Virus record (IMG/VR): IMGVR_UViG_3300047566_000254
Location: 1 to 49,495 of that record
Direction: 5' to 3' (one strand)
Source: a virus
DNA: 49,495 bases
Notes under the pieces: model-generated
Database searches by the model: none
The model's input: the letters and a program-made list of their open reading frames with translations, nothing else
Told to the model about the DNA's origin: nothing
Made by a program: the position numbers and the translations under genes
Shown here: positions 25,522 to 33,098 of the stretch, piece after piece
How positions within the stretch are numbered: position 1 is the first letter of the stretch
Layout of the letters: the number at the start of each line of letters is the position of its first letter

Positions 25522-26103
25522 TTATTGTAAAGAGTTAATATAATCTTCTAATGAACGTACTTTCCAATGTATTACCCTGTCTTTCCCAGTAGGTGTTTTT
25601 AACCAGGCTTTAGGAGTAAATGTCTCTTCAAAAAGCTTATGGGGCTGTACTAGATTTACAAATATTTGGTGTTGCTGATACACCCACTTTTGATTGATTT
25701 TGAACAGTCTGGTCATGTTGTTTTGGTCAAAAGATGGTTTTACTTCAATGTATGTAACCCATTTTCCTATAAAGGGTTTTACAAACTTTCTTGCATTCCA
25801 CATTCTGTCTATAAACAATACTGCACCTGCCTGTGTCCAAGTTACTTTAAACTCCGGAGTGTACACATGATCTTCAAGGATTACCTGGTTCTTTTCCACT
25901 TCCTTGGTTTTTGTCTTCATTTCTACCACCTGAGTATACTTGTTCTCCAGTCTCTCAGATAACCGGATAGGTTCTGCTCTTTCAATCTTTTCTACATAGC
26001 CAGCTTCTATAAGCTCTTCAAAATACATAATTGCCATGACCTCTTCTTGTGAATCCACAGCAAGACCGTTGTAGTACTTCTGTTCTTTCTTTTCTTTAGC
26101 CAT
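25522..26103 (-). CDS. PD-(D/E)XK endonuclease, Holliday-junction-resolvase-like (DUF1064-type)
   Basis: A 193-residue nuclease. It contains an N-terminal VDSQEEVMAIMYFEELIEAG (the catalytic Glu helix), then YTPEFKVTWTQAG and VTYIEVKPSFDQNN, i.e. the D/E...ExK core, and a following helix with LFKINQKWVYQQ. This matches the phage DUF1064/T7 endonuclease I group, which cleave branched DNA. An 18-base gap connects it to the small gene and exonuclease downstream, forming a recombination cluster with recA and the HNH protein. Activity is likely but the substrate is inferred from the family. Confidence 0.8.
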   Translation of the reverse strand: MAKEKKEQKYYNGLAVDSQEEVMAIMYFEELIEAGYVEKIERAEPIRLSERLENKYTQVVEMKTKTKEVEKNQVILEDHVYTPEFKVTWTQAGAVLFIDRMWNARKFVKPFIGKWVTYIEVKPSFDQNNMTRLFKINQKWVYQQHQIFVNLVQPHKLFEETFTPKAWLKTPTGKDRVIHWKVRSLEDYINSLQ

Positions 26104-26107
26104 ATTG

Positions 26108-26335
26108 TTAATTAAATTCTATTGGTTCTAATTGTTTTAAAATTCCTTTCCACAACTTCTTATTACCATACTCACACCTGATGTTTCCAGACTTACAATA
26201 ATACTCTATGATGTTATTGTCTTCCCGGTCAGTCCATGATTGATAACCATAAATGTCTTTCATCTTTATTTTCAGGTGAGTAAATCCATCTATGGTTATA
26301 ATCAAAGAGTAGAAGTTAGTTTTTACTTTGACCAT
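26108..26335 (-). CDS. Unknown 75-residue protein
   Basis: I do not recognise this small beta-rich protein (FYSLIITIDGFTHLKIKMKD) with two Cys and aromatic residues. It overlaps the upstream gene by 20 bases and is 4 bases from the resolvase-like gene, so it belongs to the same transcript. Confidence 0.6.
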   Translation of the reverse strand: MVKVKTNFYSLIITIDGFTHLKIKMKDIYGYQSWTDREDNNIIEYYCKSGNIRCEYGNKKLWKGILKQLEPIEFN

Positions 26336-26585
26336 CTTTAATCTCTTTTATAAGATCCTCAAGATCTGTTTGTACTATTTTAGACTGTTTTTTGGGAAGC
26401 TCTCCAAGATACTTTCTTTTTAAAGAAAGAACAAGTGCCTCTGTTACATTTTCTATTTTGTTATAGTCAACATCTTGTTTTGCTCTTTCTTCTGCATAAA
26501 TAGTCAAAGCATCCTTGAGCACCCAGGAAAACCCAGGTGTCTCAAGAACTGCTAGTTTCTTCTTAGTGTTTGCTATGTTGCTCAT
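26316..26585 (-). CDS. Unknown 89-residue helical protein
   Basis: I do not recognise this protein. It is helical and charged (IENVTEALVLSLKRKYLGEL), with no signal or membrane segment. It overlaps both neighbouring genes (20 bases downstream, 4 upstream as ATGA), which supports that it is expressed by coupled translation. Confidence 0.6.
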   Translation of the reverse strand: MSNIANTKKKLAVLETPGFSWVLKDALTIYAEERAKQDVDYNKIENVTEALVLSLKRKYLGELPKKQSKIVQTDLEDLIKEIKDGQSKN

Positions 26586-26845
26586 TGTTTAATTGAATTT
26601 TCCCAGATTACTTCTTCCCCTCTGTACACTTCAACAGTTGCATCACCATAATTGTCTTTGGGAGCAATGTGTAGTTCAGTATCATATAGAGTTTCACATT
26701 CTATGAAGCCCTTGTTTTCATCATAGATGCTATTTGTGGTACCCTCTTTTATTTGTTGGATTATTTTATCCATATCTGTATCATCTGTGAAATATGCTCT
26801 AGTCCATATAGTGCATTTGGTATCCACGTAGTTATTACTTATCAT
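26582..26845 (-). CDS. Unknown 87-residue acidic protein
   Basis: I do not recognise this protein. It is acidic and beta-rich (CETLYDTELHIAPKDNYGDA). The ATG at 26845 is preferred to one at 26866 because it starts 2 bases after the upstream stop rather than inside that gene. The 3' end overlaps the next gene by 4 bases. Confidence 0.6.
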   Translation of the reverse strand: MISNNYVDTKCTIWTRAYFTDDTDMDKIIQQIKEGTTNSIYDENKGFIECETLYDTELHIAPKDNYGDATVEVYRGEEVIWENSIKQ

Positions 26846-26847
26846 AT

Positions 26848-27093
26848 TTAGTTTGTTAGCTTCCAATCATTAAAACCACAAGTAAATGCAATAGGGTCAT
26901 ATTTTCGTAGTACTTCACCACATTTTCTTTGTCGTATTCTTAAGTTAAGAAGAGGTGAATTTATATATCCACCTGCTCTTGTTTTTACAGTCATGTAAAT
27001 AAGTTCCTCTCTGGCTGTTTCAAAGTCCATATCACTGTAGAACTCATTCAGATACTGTTGATATGCTTGTTTCGTTTTCTTCTGATTTGCCAT
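26848..27093 (-). CDS. Unknown 81-residue basic protein
   Basis: I do not recognise this protein. It begins with a basic helix (ANQKKTKQAYQQYLNEFYSD) and carries a basic stretch RIRQRKCGEVLRKYD. It is downstream of the HNH homing endonuclease by 26 bases and two bases before the next gene. It could bind nucleic acid, but no fold is recognisable. Confidence 0.6.
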   Translation of the reverse strand: MANQKKTKQAYQQYLNEFYSDMDFETAREELIYMTVKTRAGGYINSPLLNLRIRQRKCGEVLRKYDPIAFTCGFNDWKLTN

Positions 27094-27119
27094 TCCAATT
27101 CAATTTAGTTGCTATTAAC

Positions 27120-27854
27120 TCAATCTCTTCCTATTTTATCATTTTTTATTTTTTCATATCGAGCTTTTGAATAAATTCTTTGGCATTCCTTACATTTAGA
27201 ACACATACCCTTTCCATGTGTTGTTTTGGAAAACTTTTCCCTAGTAAGTTTCTTTTTACAAGCAGAACATACTTTTTCATTCTCATTACAAAAATGCTCA
27301 GATATAAATTTATTATTAGCCACAATCTCCTGTTCCCTTATTATATTTAAACTTGCAAACTCTCCATGTAATTCTTTTGCAAATTCATTATATTGTAAAG
27401 CTGCTTCTATTTCTGTTCTAAAAGATTTATAATATCTTTTATTTCCATTTACACATACTGCACTCCATGTTATAATATACTCTTTTTTGAAATTGTTAAA
27501 ATATTGACGTTTTGATACTCCTAAGTATTTAGAAGTGGCACTTATCTTTTTTATTTGATTGGCAGAATTTTCAGCATATGTAGCTATTCTGAGATTAGAT
27601 TTTTGGTTATTCAATGTATCACCATCAATATGGTCTATCAAAACTTTACCAGTTATATTCATTACTTCTCTATGTAAATAACCAATAGAATGTCTTTTAC
27701 CGTTCCATGTACCTCTTCTTACATAAAATTTCCTACAGTCTATTCCCGTATAAGCTATATACCAACTGTACTTAATTATCCTATCATAATCTTCATCATC
27801 TACAAGTGCAACTTTTCCTTTCCCGTATTTTCCACCAAGAATAACTTCTTTCAT
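27120..27854 (-). CDS. HNH homing endonuclease with AP2 DNA-binding domain and zinc finger
   Basis: A 244-residue free-standing homing endonuclease. Order of domains: a small beta N-terminal part; HNH core at about 60-92 (LHREVMNI, then LIDHIDGDTLNN and NLRIAT; D74, H75, N82/N83); an AP2-type DNA-binding domain at about 108-170 (YLGVSKR, KSFRTEIEAALQYNEFAKEL, HGEFASLN); and a C-terminal CxxC...CxxC zinc finger (VCSACKKK, CSKCKEC). Such enzymes cut a specific site and spread by recombination. It interrupts the run of small phage genes and has its own -7 box and a pseudoknot-capable leader upstream. No intron splice signals are recognisable. Confidence 0.9.
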   Translation of the reverse strand: MKEVILGGKYGKGKVALVDDEDYDRIIKYSWYIAYTGIDCRKFYVRRGTWNGKRHSIGYLHREVMNITGKVLIDHIDGDTLNNQKSNLRIATYAENSANQIKKISATSKYLGVSKRQYFNNFKKEYIITWSAVCVNGNKRYYKSFRTEIEAALQYNEFAKELHGEFASLNIIREQEIVANNKFISEHFCNENEKVCSACKKKLTREKFSKTTHGKGMCSKCKECQRIYSKARYEKIKNDKIGRD

Positions 27855-27869
27855 TTTGTATAAAAAGTT

Positions 27870-27942
27870 TTGCCGGTTTGGACATAACTATCTGGTACAT
27901 AGTTACACCCTCTCCGGCAAGTTTCTTTAAATGTAGTACCAG
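27870..27942 (-). ncRNA. Pseudoknot-capable structured leader of the HNH homing endonuclease gene
   Basis: In the gene-less 27855-27977 segment, two nested perfect stems occur: TTGCCGG/CCGGCAA (27870-27876 with 27914-27920) enclosing TAACTAT/ATAGTTA (27885-27891 with 27899-27905). The 7-base loop of the inner hairpin (27892-27898, CTGGTAC on the plus strand) is perfectly complementary to GTACCAG at 27936-27942. The minus-strand RNA could therefore form a loop-to-upstream pseudoknot about 16 bases before the HNH start codon. Function is inferred: probably translational control. Confidence 0.55.
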
Positions 27943-27957
27943 TACATTTTATCTATA

Positions 27958-27965
27958 CAAAAGTA
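27958..27965 (-). promoter_or_regulatory. Candidate -7 box for the HNH homing endonuclease
   Basis: TACTTTTG on the minus strand fits TAnnTTTG. The nearest TTG (27984-27982) is only 16 bases upstream, so the -33 part is weak. A start near 27951 would give a leader of about 97 bases including the structured segment. Confidence 0.45.
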
Positions 27966-27977
27966 AGAAAGTTATTA

Positions 27978-28964
27978 TCACCAACCTAATTGTTTGGCTA
28001 TGTTATTACATTCTTGAATAGTTATTCTATGACAACCCACAACAATATGCACATTAGTAATCTCTCTTACTCGGTACTTATCTAAGAGACTGTAGTCACA
28101 GCATGCTTCACTGGTGCACCCACCTTTCTTCAGCATTACCTGGATATACCGGTAAAATTTATGAGCTACTTCTACAGGTATTTCTACATTCTGGGAAGTT
28201 TGTATTCTCTGTTTCTCTACATTATACCTAAGAAGGTCAGGTAAGTTGTGTGAGTGTTTATACGAGTAGGGCCTATATACATATGGTTCAAAATTTCTCC
28301 ACTTCTGTATCTGCTCCTCATTCTTCTTTAGTTCTGCTCTTTCTCTTGCTAACCTTGCTTTCTCTCTCTTTTCTTTAAGTTTAGGGTCTAAAAGTCTTTC
28401 CCTTTCTTTCTTCTGATACTCTTTTATTTCTTCTTCATACTTACCATTTTTTAAGTCCTCTATAAAGACTTTTATTTGTTCAGGATATTCTATTTTAAAA
28501 AAAGCAAGGTATTTTTCAAGTTGGTTTAAAGTTGCCTTAGCTTCTCTTAAAATGAAAGACTTATTACTTCTTGCATTTTTAAACTTATTAATTGCTGTTC
28601 TTATTTCTGATAACCAGTGATCTATGTTTAAAGAATGATTAGGTTTTCCATAAGTAGGAACCCAATACATGTATACTATATTATGCTGTCTTATAGCATT
28701 TACTACATCATTTATATGCTTCCGAGTAGTATTACTATATTCTCTTAGTGTAAAAAACATAGTAGTTTTTTCACCATCTACATGTCTTCTTGCTATAGGA
28801 AAGTGTCTGCCATAACTATATATAACATCACCTTCTATAAAACCATTGCCAAACCTTGCTTCCCTACCTGGTTCATTTGAAAAGATATGTGCAATGTCTG
28901 ACATTGAACTAAACACTGTTCGTTGTCTTTTTGGTTTCTTTGTATCAGTTGTTGTCAATTCCAT
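27978..28964 (-). CDS. Unknown 328-residue protein with central charged coiled coil
   Basis: I do not recognise this protein. The N-terminal third is globular (IEGDVIYSYGRHFPIARRHV; a segment typical of phage proteins that begin with a short beta region). A strongly charged helical segment follows (about 180-235: KYEEEIKEYQKKERERLLDP, then RLARERAELKKNEE), and a Cys-rich C-terminus (GGCTSEACCDY; VVGCHRIT) that could bind a metal. The ATG at 28964 is preferred to 28994 because it reduces the overlap with the upstream gene from 50 to 20 bases. It lies directly upstream of the HNH leader, so this locus may be the homing site neighbourhood. Confidence 0.7.
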   Translation of the reverse strand: MELTTTDTKKPKRQRTVFSSMSDIAHIFSNEPGREARFGNGFIEGDVIYSYGRHFPIARRHVDGEKTTMFFTLREYSNTTRKHINDVVNAIRQHNIVYMYWVPTYGKPNHSLNIDHWLSEIRTAINKFKNARSNKSFILREAKATLNQLEKYLAFFKIEYPEQIKVFIEDLKNGKYEEEIKEYQKKERERLLDPKLKEKREKARLARERAELKKNEEQIQKWRNFEPYVYRPYSYKHSHNLPDLLRYNVEKQRIQTSQNVEIPVEVAHKFYRYIQVMLKKGGCTSEACCDYSLLDKYRVREITNVHIVVGCHRITIQECNNIAKQLGW

Positions 28965-29286
28965 AGTTGTGTATTTTTGAAAGTTCTTTAACATACTCTA
29001 TCACATCTTCCGGGATACAGTCTCTTGTAAGCTCTATACCCAACTTTCTAGTGATTCGTCTCTTCTCTTTTATGTATTCATGGACATTTTTCCATCCTTC
29101 TACTTCTAACACATTACCACCAAACCCGGCAGTAATATCATTCTTTTTTCCACATGCCCAGAGATCACCATTGGCAAATACTATGGTGTAGCAAATCATG
29201 CTTTTCTGATCATAAAACACCCAGAACTTTTTAAAGGTTCTAGGTGTTGTATTGACTTTTGTTTGTTTTCTTTTTTTACGGCCCAT
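28945..29286 (-). CDS. Unknown 113-residue basic protein
   Basis: I do not recognise this protein. It has a very basic N-terminus (GRKKRKQTKVNTTPRTFKKF) and a mixed alpha/beta body. The basic tail suggests nucleic-acid binding. It has two bases to the upstream gene and overlaps the downstream start, consistent with coupled translation. Confidence 0.65.
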   Translation of the reverse strand: MGRKKRKQTKVNTTPRTFKKFWVFYDQKSMICYTIVFANGDLWACGKKNDITAGFGGNVLEVEGWKNVHEYIKEKRRITRKLGIELTRDCIPEDVIEYVKELSKIHNYGIDNN

Positions 29287-29288
29287 TT

Positions 29289-29966
29289 TTAGTAAATTTT
29301 TCCAGTGCAGTCCATCTCATATTCATTTGCTTCAAGAGTATCTTTTACCTGCTCATCTGAGGTAAGATGTTCATACTCTTGTTCAAGTGCTTTGTAAATA
29401 AGTGAGGACTGTGTAACTATGTCTTCTGATATGTCCTCTTCTATTTTTTCCAATACACTTATTAGATTTGGTAAATCATATACTTTATTTGGATACCAGA
29501 TAAGACAAAGCTCTGTACTTTTTTCATGGTAGTAGTGCCCATGCCTTATTATATCTGCACGATAGTCTAACCCACTTACCATATTATTTTGTAACAATTT
29601 TACTATCCTACTGTACTTAGGATTATTAGTAAATACCAACCACTTAGTGACATCTACTTTACCGGTAAAAGAGGCACCATCACCCTGAGACCAGAATCCA
29701 CTAAAATTGATGTTGATATCTGTTACTGTCTTTTTGTTACCAGTAGGCAGATACCTTTTCTTTTCTGAATCATATTTTTTCTCATCAACTACTCTGTCAC
29801 TGGTTATGTCATAACCCATTTCTTCAAGCTTCTCTTGCCACTCTTCATAAACAAATTCCCACCAATCATAGTCTACATTGATATCACGATGTTTCTCTAT
29901 AATCACTTTCTGCACTTCTTCATCCCATTCTTCTATTTGTCGGCATTCTATTTGTACTGTTTTCAT
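29289..29966 (-). CDS. Conserved phage/plasmid-type protein with SGFWSQGDGASF motif
   Basis: A 225-residue acidic protein. It contains INFSGFWSQGDGASFTGKVD at about residues 87-106, a motif I know from a widespread family in phages and plasmids that is sometimes loosely labelled antitoxin; its function is not established to my knowledge. The N-terminal part is Trp/Glu-rich (VDYDWWEFVYEEWQEKLEEM). It overlaps the upstream 53-codon gene by four bases (ATGA). No toxin-like partner stands next to it. Confidence 0.65.
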   Translation of the reverse strand: MKTVQIECRQIEEWDEEVQKVIIEKHRDINVDYDWWEFVYEEWQEKLEEMGYDITSDRVVDEKKYDSEKKRYLPTGNKKTVTDININFSGFWSQGDGASFTGKVDVTKWLVFTNNPKYSRIVKLLQNNMVSGLDYRADIIRHGHYYHEKSTELCLIWYPNKVYDLPNLISVLEKIEEDISEDIVTQSSLIYKALEQEYEHLTSDEQVKDTLEANEYEMDCTGKIY

Positions 29967-30124
29967 TGTATCAGTTTTAAAATTTCCTGATAAACTTTTA
30001 CTCTTTCCTTACACCTCATTAGTGCATCTCTGTCTGTTCTTTTGCATGTTTCCAGGTGCCTGTCTGTAAATACATCTACCTGCTTTTTGTAGTATTCAAG
30101 CTTCTTTTCTATTTGTTGTCTCAT
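29963..30124 (-). CDS. Small 53-residue helical protein
   Basis: A short gene supported by coupling: its ATG overlaps the upstream stop and its TGA overlaps the downstream ATG, both as ATGA. The product is a charged helical peptide (RQQIEKKLEYYKKQVDVFTD) with two Cys. The function is unknown; it could be a small coiled-coil partner. Confidence 0.65.
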   Translation of the reverse strand: MRQQIEKKLEYYKKQVDVFTDRHLETCKRTDRDALMRCKERVKVYQEILKLIQ

Positions 30125-30330
30125 AGCATTAATGAATTAAAATCAAACCAACCTTGTGCTTCACTTATTCCTAAAAGAAAAGCTTTTGCTTCTTCTTTTG
30201 TGGCAAACTCATAAGATTTTACATCTATCTCATTTACATGTTCACACATCCATTTCTCGTGTTCTTCTTTAGATAACTCTTCAAGTATTTTGGCATTTTT
30301 ATTCCCCCATGCTACTACTACTTTTGGCAT
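30121..30330 (-). CDS. Unknown 69-residue protein
   Basis: I do not recognise this small alpha/beta protein (MPKVVVAWGNKNAKILEELS). It contains the YEFATKEEAKAFLLGISEA pattern also seen in other small genes here (for example DYFATKEEAIKWAQDN in 33842-34318), so these may share a small domain. The ATG at 30330 is chosen because the upstream gene ends at 30332. Confidence 0.65.
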   Translation of the reverse strand: MPKVVVAWGNKNAKILEELSKEEHEKWMCEHVNEIDVKSYEFATKEEAKAFLLGISEAQGWFDFNSLML

Positions 30331-30331
30331 G

Positions 30332-30844
30332 TCACTTGTTTTTAAATTTGTCCATAATAACTTCCTTCTCATCAATGCCTAGGTCATACCATGCATCTCT
30401 TGCTTTTTCATCTTTTTCCTCTGGTGTAAAATTTTCATCAATGCCCATTAGTTCAGCCATTACTGAAGGTGCCAGTGTTTCAAACCAATCATTTACCGGG
30501 CCCTCATCACTTATCACATACTCTTCATTGGAATCACTCCACTCTTCTTCTGTAACCAGGTAACCTATCCTATTTATCCAATGATAACCGGCTACAATAC
30601 CATACCACCCAGCATTGTTGTCAATAATAGTCCATACTCTGCCTTGTGGTATGCTTTTTACATAATCAAGCTCTTTCCCATAGGTTTCATACATACATCC
30701 ATTATGTGGTGCCAAGTCATTGTAAGATGTAGTTCCATGGTCATCAGGATTCTCTTTGTTGAATTGAGCTACAAGTATAGTGTTATATTCAGGATGGTAC
30801 TTTTTGTAAAAATCCTCTTCTGTTAGTGTTGTGTTGTTATCCAT
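30332..30844 (-). CDS. Unknown 170-residue acidic protein
   Basis: I do not recognise this protein. It is strongly acidic, with Trp/Gly-rich beta segments (GRVWTIIDNNAGWYGIVAGY) and a C-terminal helical part. No motif for catalysis or membrane insertion is visible. It overlaps the upstream 57-codon gene by eight bases. Confidence 0.7.
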   Translation of the reverse strand: MDNNTTLTEEDFYKKYHPEYNTILVAQFNKENPDDHGTTSYNDLAPHNGCMYETYGKELDYVKSIPQGRVWTIIDNNAGWYGIVAGYHWINRIGYLVTEEEWSDSNEEYVISDEGPVNDWFETLAPSVMAELMGIDENFTPEEKDEKARDAWYDLGIDEKEVIMDKFKNK

Positions 30845-31010
30845 TTTCTTCTTTGATTGATTGTTGTATTAAATACAGCTCAGTAAGAAGAGCCAGGTAC
30901 TCCTTGATGGTTATCTCTGGTTCTTCTTCAATAAGCTGGTCCAGTTCCACTTCTGATAAGTGCTGGAATTTTTTTACCTCTTTTTCTTCTTTTACCTTTT
31001 TCTTTTTCAT
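30837..31010 (-). CDS. Small 57-residue Lys/Glu-rich protein
   Basis: A short gene that fills the interval between the UDG-fold gene (1-base gap) and the 170-residue gene (8-base overlap). The product begins with a Lys run (KKKKVKEEKEVKKFQHLSEV) and continues as acidic helices. The tight fit and good frame support it; function is unknown. Confidence 0.6.
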   Translation of the reverse strand: MKKKKVKEEKEVKKFQHLSEVELDQLIEEEPEITIKEYLALLTELYLIQQSIKEENG

Positions 31011-31011
31011 A

Positions 31012-31800
31012 TCAAAAGGGGCAATCTTCGACAGTTGTTGTATCAGGTGCCGGGTTGTATACCTTTACCTCTACATCTTTTTTTCTGAACCAGTTTACTT
31101 TGTGTTCCGGCCCATTTGTTTTTTCCAATACCTCATTTACCCAGGTGTGTACATTATCATGCCTCCATTTCCTATCAGCATAAGCTGCAGCTGCCGGATG
31201 TTCTACTTTCTTGATATAATGACTTATGGGCATGATGTACTTCTCATATGCCTGGGCTGTTTTTCCAACAAAAACCACCGGTATACCTCTATAGTACTTG
31301 TCTACTATTTCCTCAAAGAAGAACTTTGTAAACGGTTCCCATAATTGGGCATGACTATCTGGCCGCCCGGCTTCCACTGTTAATGCACTATTCAGCAACA
31401 TCACATGCTCTTCCTGTAACAGATATGTTAGATCACACCTGAGGTCATTAAATGGGTCAAACCCATATTGTTCTTCCAGGGCCTGATACCATTGGTACAA
31501 GGTAGGCTGCTCATAAGGAGCTATATTAGAGCAATCCATCGGTATACCACTGGCTACAGCTATACCCTGCCTTTTTGTGGCATAGGGGCACTGTAACAGC
31601 ACCAAAGCTTTCATCTTGTGTCTGTCACATAGCTTGAATGATTTGAACACCTCAGAGGATGCTGGATACACTTCTTTGCCAGCTTTAGTAGTAGCCTTAA
31701 GGGTGGAGAAAATCTTGTCAAATGCTTCTGATTCTATGAACGGTCTAAATAGCTCCAGCCAAGTTCCAAACTGTTCTGTTATACTACTATTTATTTTCAT
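31012..31800 (-). CDS. UDG-fold protein (family 1-like) with catalytic Asp replaced by Cys
   Basis: A 262-residue protein clearly resembling family 1 uracil-DNA glycosylases: VYPASSEVFKSF near the start, motif 1 LVLLQCPYATKRQGIA at 66-81 (family pattern LGQDPYHGPGQAHGLA), core VMLLNSALTVEAG with HAQLWEPF, VVFVGKTAQAYEKY, distal VEHPAAAAYADRKW (family HPSPLS) and a VNW end. The catalytic Asp of GQDPYH is Cys71 and its His is Ala74, so ordinary glycosylase chemistry should be weak or absent. A Pro/Asp-rich tail follows. It may be a DNA-binding or polymerase-processivity factor, as poxvirus D4 is alongside its glycosylase role. A paralogue lies at 19492-20151. Confidence 0.75.
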   Translation of the reverse strand: MKINSSITEQFGTWLELFRPFIESEAFDKIFSTLKATTKAGKEVYPASSEVFKSFKLCDRHKMKALVLLQCPYATKRQGIAVASGIPMDCSNIAPYEQPTLYQWYQALEEQYGFDPFNDLRCDLTYLLQEEHVMLLNSALTVEAGRPDSHAQLWEPFTKFFFEEIVDKYYRGIPVVFVGKTAQAYEKYIMPISHYIKKVEHPAAAAYADRKWRHDNVHTWVNEVLEKTNGPEHKVNWFRKKDVEVKVYNPAPDTTTVEDCPF

Positions 31801-31858
31801 TTTTTATTTTTAAATACCCATTTAAATCCACCATGTTGAGTTCTTCCATTTTTATTAT

Positions 31859-32041
31859 TTATCTGCATTTCTTTCCATATTTATCAAATTTACCTCTTAC
31901 AACACTTCTTATTTTACTACACTTTTTTAAATTATGTATTCTTCTTTTATTTTTAGGAATATTTATCCAAATATTATAAAATTGTCTCTCTGCAAGATTA
32001 TAAAGTATAATAAATGGTCTACATCTATCATTTAAGTTCAT
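31859..32041 (-). CDS. Small 60-residue basic protein
   Basis: A very basic peptide (IPKNKRRIHNLKKCSKIRSV) with an aromatic N-terminal half. It starts one base after the stop of the upstream gene, which supports coupled expression. The function is unknown; the charge suggests nucleic-acid binding. A 58-base spacer without features follows before the UDG-fold gene. Confidence 0.5.
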   Translation of the reverse strand: MNLNDRCRPFIILYNLAERQFYNIWINIPKNKRRIHNLKKCSKIRSVVRGKFDKYGKKCR

Positions 32042-32042
32042 A

Positions 32043-32240
32043 CTACGATTTTAATATTTGGGATCTTGATACAACTCTTTGTTCTCTTACTACTACACAA
32101 TTACTCAAAGAAGTAGCATCAGTAATAGTAGTAGTTATTTGCTTAACATCTTCATAGACTTTTTGTACACTCTCTGTACTTTTTACAGTTACTTCTACCT
32201 CTATAATATACTTAATTGGTATTGTATATGTGTATTCCAT
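32043..32240 (-). CDS. Unknown 65-residue protein
   Basis: I do not recognise this small beta-rich protein (YTIPIKYIIEVEVTVKSTES). It is the first gene after an intrinsic terminator on the minus strand, so its expression with the 60-residue gene depends on readthrough or on a promoter type I do not recognise. Confidence 0.55.
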   Translation of the reverse strand: MEYTYTIPIKYIIEVEVTVKSTESVQKVYEDVKQITTTITDATSLSNCVVVREQRVVSRSQILKS

Positions 32241-32251
32241 AGTTTATTTTT

Positions 32252-32286
32252 AAACAAAAACAGGGGAATTGTTAGTTCCCCTGTTT
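32252..32286 (-). terminator. Intrinsic terminator after the 32297-32851 gene
   Basis: AAACAGGGGAA (32258-32268) pairs perfectly with TTCCCCTGTTT (32276-32286): 11 bp with a 7-base loop. On the minus strand the stem is followed by TTTTTGTTTA, so it would terminate the transcript coming from the 184-residue gene upstream. Confidence 0.85.
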
Positions 32287-32296
32287 CTCCAATTTA

Positions 32297-32851
32297 TTAA
32301 AGATTTTCTACACACTTCTGTTCATTGCTGATAAGACAGTTTACTTTATCTACTACCGGCTGAATCTGGACTACTAAAGTCTGAGTAACTTTACTTGCTT
32401 CAGGAAAGAATCTCAAAGCATTTGGCATAACTTCTCCTACTTTCTTATGGGTGCCCAAAGTAAGAAGTGTATTGTATATTTCTGTTTTAGTACTTTCCCA
32501 TTTGTTGTACATGTTGTCAGCTGCATCTTTCAGTTTCACATAAGCAGTTGATTCTTTTTTGTCAAGCTCTAACTTAATAGAGCTTCCATGGGCAGAAGGC
32601 AAAGCTTTGCTAAGATTATACCAATTGTCATCATTTGAAATACCTATGCCATACACATAGCATCCAGTAGTTTTTTCTACATACTCAGAGTGTAACGTCC
32701 AAACTTCTACTATTTCTTTTGGTAGTCTTTTAAGATGAGCACCAATTAAAAACTCCTTAAGTTCAGTATACGACTGCTCATACTTTGTTAAAAGTGGTTT
32801 TGTTATTTCTCTAGCAGCTTCTAATGCTGCTCTAGTTGTTATTTTTCCCAT
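32297..32851 (-). CDS. Unknown 184-residue helical protein
   Basis: I do not recognise this protein. It is largely helical with a short beta-like centre (ETTGCYVYGIGISNDDNWYN region is read only as a loop) and no membrane segment. An N-terminal helix ALEAAREITKPLLTKYEQSY may oligomerise. It is followed directly by an intrinsic terminator, so it ends a transcription unit within the minus block. Confidence 0.65.
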   Translation of the reverse strand: MGKITTRAALEAAREITKPLLTKYEQSYTELKEFLIGAHLKRLPKEIVEVWTLHSEYVEKTTGCYVYGIGISNDDNWYNLSKALPSAHGSSIKLELDKKESTAYVKLKDAADNMYNKWESTKTEIYNTLLTLGTHKKVGEVMPNALRFFPEASKVTQTLVVQIQPVVDKVNCLISNEQKCVENL

Positions 32852-32870
32852 GTTTTATGGTTTTTATAGT

Positions 32871-33098
32871 TTAAAAATCATTCTGTTCTTCTTCAAATTC
32901 TATTTCACTTTCTTCAAGCTCAAACTCAAAACTGTTGCATATATCTTCTAATGACCTATTTTCTAAATAATCCTTTTCCCAGTCACTGCCCATAACCAAG
33001 TAAGAAGATATGGCTTCTTTTGCTTCTTCTTTAGAGGGACTATTGTAACCGGTAGCCATATACCGGTTACATTGTTTGTCCCAAAATCTGTAAAACAT
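32871..33098 (-). CDS. Small 75-residue acidic protein
   Basis: The protein starts with an aromatic segment (FYRFWDKQCNRYMATGYNSP), has a SKEEAKEAI helix like other small genes here, and ends in a long acidic tail (FELEESEIEFEEEQ). Its ATG overlaps the stop of the DUF932-like gene by one base, so it is translationally coupled to it. Function unknown. Confidence 0.6.
   Translation of the reverse strand: MFYRFWDKQCNRYMATGYNSPSKEEAKEAISSYLVMGSDWEKDYLENRSLEDICNSFEFELEESEIEFEEEQNDF

Noticed and set aside
31801-31858. A 20-codon minus-strand frame between the UDG-fold gene and the 60-residue gene
   Set aside because: Too short, overlaps the next start and shows no coupling better than chance.
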